From Prevotellaceae bacterium (GTDB taxonomy: Bacteria > Bacteroidota > Bacteroidia > Bacteroidales > UBA932): 5,195 nucleotides of DNA. Location of the stretch: contig JAIROF010000079.1 of the NCBI GenBank assembly GCA_031257655.1, positions 1 to 5,195 of the forward strand, given 5' to 3'. This document shows positions 5,178 to 5,195 of this stretch, piece after piece (within the stretch, counting starts at the first letter, position 1; each line of letters opens with the position of its first letter). The translations under genes were made by a program, and so were the position numbers. Below the pieces are notes generated by a model, which had not been told where the DNA came from, searched no databases, and worked only from the letters and a program-made list of their open reading frames with translations.

Positions 5178-5195
5178 ATGCAAGAAATTGATTGG
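5178..5195 (+). CDS. Possible 5' end of a gene running off the right edge
   Basis: ATG at 5178 opens MQEIDW to the window edge, placed suitably behind the TAtcTTTG box and an A-rich leader. The alternative ATG at 5171 meets TGA after six codons and cannot be the start. Six codons are too few to identify a product. Confidence 0.35.

Noticed and set aside
4728..5183. Overlapping open frames on both strands, 61-151 residues
   Set aside because: They translate the inverted-repeat element and hexamer run; such frames are a common source of false hypothetical proteins.

Overview
The window looks like Bacteroidota DNA, probably Bacteroidales or a close relative. Two unrelated secreted proteins end in very similar type IX secretion system (T9SS) type A sorting domains: YPNP, TGG, LTIE, LSG, HLP, YIVK and AKIV are shared in the same order. 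The one confident start codon is preceded by an A-rich leader with no Shine-Dalgarno sequence, and a TAnnTTTG promoter-like box precedes a possible gene start at the right edge. I cannot place it to genus. The DNA is GC-rich except for the leader at about 1406-1493.

Layout. (1) Positions 1-896 hold the 3' end of a secreted repeat protein: three 234-bp (78-residue) divergent InlB B-type repeats followed by a T9SS tail. (2) Positions 897-1493 are non-coding. About 500 bp are packed with palindromes and direct repeats, followed by an AT-rich leader. (3) Positions 1494-4631 encode a complete 1045-residue secreted modular GH27 enzyme, probably an alpha-galactosidase: signal peptide, catalytic barrel with both aspartates visible, beta-sandwich, CBM6/35-like module, two related trefoil-like modules, cadherin-like beta-sandwich and T9SS tail. 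(4) Positions 4632-5177 are non-coding and repeat-rich. They carry an inverted copy of a two-hairpin element from region 2, a degenerate hexamer run, a C9 tract and an element with 10-bp terminal inverted repeats. (5) Positions 5178-5195 may be the first six codons of another rightward gene.

Both clear genes run rightward but are about 600 bp apart with hairpins between them, so they are probably separate transcription units. They would share the T9SS export route. The GH27 enzyme would release alpha-linked galactose (or a related sugar) outside the cell. No SusC/SusD, transporter or regulator gene is present, so a polysaccharide utilisation locus cannot be claimed. The least ordinary material is the repeat DNA, especially the two-hairpin element found in opposite orientations on either side of the GH27 gene: all seven substitutions between the copies fall in loops, in a spacer, or at a position where a G-T pair is kept. 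No clearly new biological system is evident.
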